Source: Armatimonadota bacterium (GTDB taxonomy: Bacteria > Armatimonadota > Hebobacteria > Hebobacterales > WVXJ01). Taken from it: a DNA stretch of 5,271 nucleotides. The DNA is taken from the NCBI GenBank assembly GCA_011773575.1, contig WVXJ01000131.1, forward strand, positions 5,015 to 10,285. The letters run 5' to 3'. Shown here in pieces: positions 5,166 through 5,271 of this stretch. The translations under genes were made by a program, and so were the position numbers. The notes under the pieces were generated by a model. That model was given only the letters and a program-made list of their open reading frames with translations. It was not told where the DNA came from and ran no database searches. Within the stretch, counting starts at the first letter, position 1. Each line of letters starts with the position of its first letter.

Positions 5166-5271
5166 TGTCGAAGAAAATCCTGCTGTCTCTCAGTTCACTC
5201 TTGCTGCCTCTTGCAGCCGCACCCGCCTTCGCGGATGAAGCCATCTCTCTGCCCCCCATGGGGCCCGCGGA
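5165..5271 (+). CDS. Start of an exported protein with Sec signal peptide (3' end outside window)
   Basis: A start codon overlaps the aldolase stop by one base (TAATG) and has GGAG (5154-5157) 7 nt upstream. The frame stays open to the window end, giving 35 residues. The N-terminus is a classic Sec signal peptide: basic MSKK, a Leu/Ser-rich hydrophobic core (residues 5-17), then AAAPAFA with a signal peptidase I site after Ala23 (AFA|DE). The mature part begins DEAISLPPMGPA, too short to name a family. There is no lipobox cysteine, so this is a periplasmic or secreted protein rather than a lipoprotein. Its tight coupling to the aldolase suggests it is the last or a later gene of the same operon. 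Its function is unknown. Confidence 0.75.
   Translation, partial: MSKKILLSLSSLLLPLAAAPAFADEAISLPPMGPA

Noticed and set aside
4975..5238. An 87-codon + strand frame overlapping the end of the aldolase
   Set aside because: It is out of frame with both the aldolase and the signal-peptide gene, Arg/Pro/Cys-rich, and has no motif; it is a shadow frame.

Overview
The window reads as bacterial chromosome of moderately high GC. All supported genes lie on the + strand. They have AG-rich Shine-Dalgarno sequences (AAGGAG, GAGGAGG, GGAG), and there is one sigma70-type promoter with a perfect TATAAT. The gene content is housekeeping plus central metabolism: the YchF ATPase, a pair of TrkA/RCK potassium-uptake regulators, a phosphofructokinase with pyrophosphate-type signature residues, a class II aldolase and the start of an exported protein. 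I cannot place the organism in a phylum. A pyrophosphate-type PFK, two TrkA proteins of unequal length and hairpin-rich spacers would suit an environmental, perhaps uncultivated, bacterium, but that is inference.

Layout. Bases 1-156 are the C-terminal end of an unrecognised basic protein. Bases 157-530 hold no convincing gene but are rich in inverted repeats: two strong hairpins with G5/C5 stems (181-213 and 425-455), an imperfect GTAGC-type hairpin (218-253), a long-range pairing that closes a small hairpin (255-335), a CCCGG/CCGGG pairing (361-416) and a short hairpin just before ychF (479-495). ychF (531-1628) looks complete and conventional. Bases 1629-1823 form a promoter region: four short GGC(A)GGTT repeats, then a -35/-10 pair, then a leader with two alternative stems.

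From that promoter a tightly packed run starts: trkA1 (1824-2336), trkA2 (2339-3046, open reading frame from 2333), a PPi-type PFK (3043-4086), class II aldolase (4137-5165) and a Sec-signal protein cut by the window end (5165 onward). Junctions are a 4-nt ATGA overlap (or a 2-nt gap with my preferred trkA2 start), a 4-nt GTGA overlap, a 50-nt gap with its own strong ribosome site, and a 1-nt TAATG overlap. This implies one transcript.

The PFK and aldolase catalyse consecutive steps, fructose-6-phosphate to fructose-1,6-bisphosphate to triose phosphates, and a pyrophosphate-dependent PFK would make the pair reversible. The RCK proteins are NAD(H)/nucleotide-sensing cytosolic gating subunits of Trk/Ktr K+ transporters, whose membrane subunit is not in the window. 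Their coupling to a glycolytic pair is the most distinctive feature of the locus. I see no mobile-element gene, CRISPR array, tRNA or rRNA.
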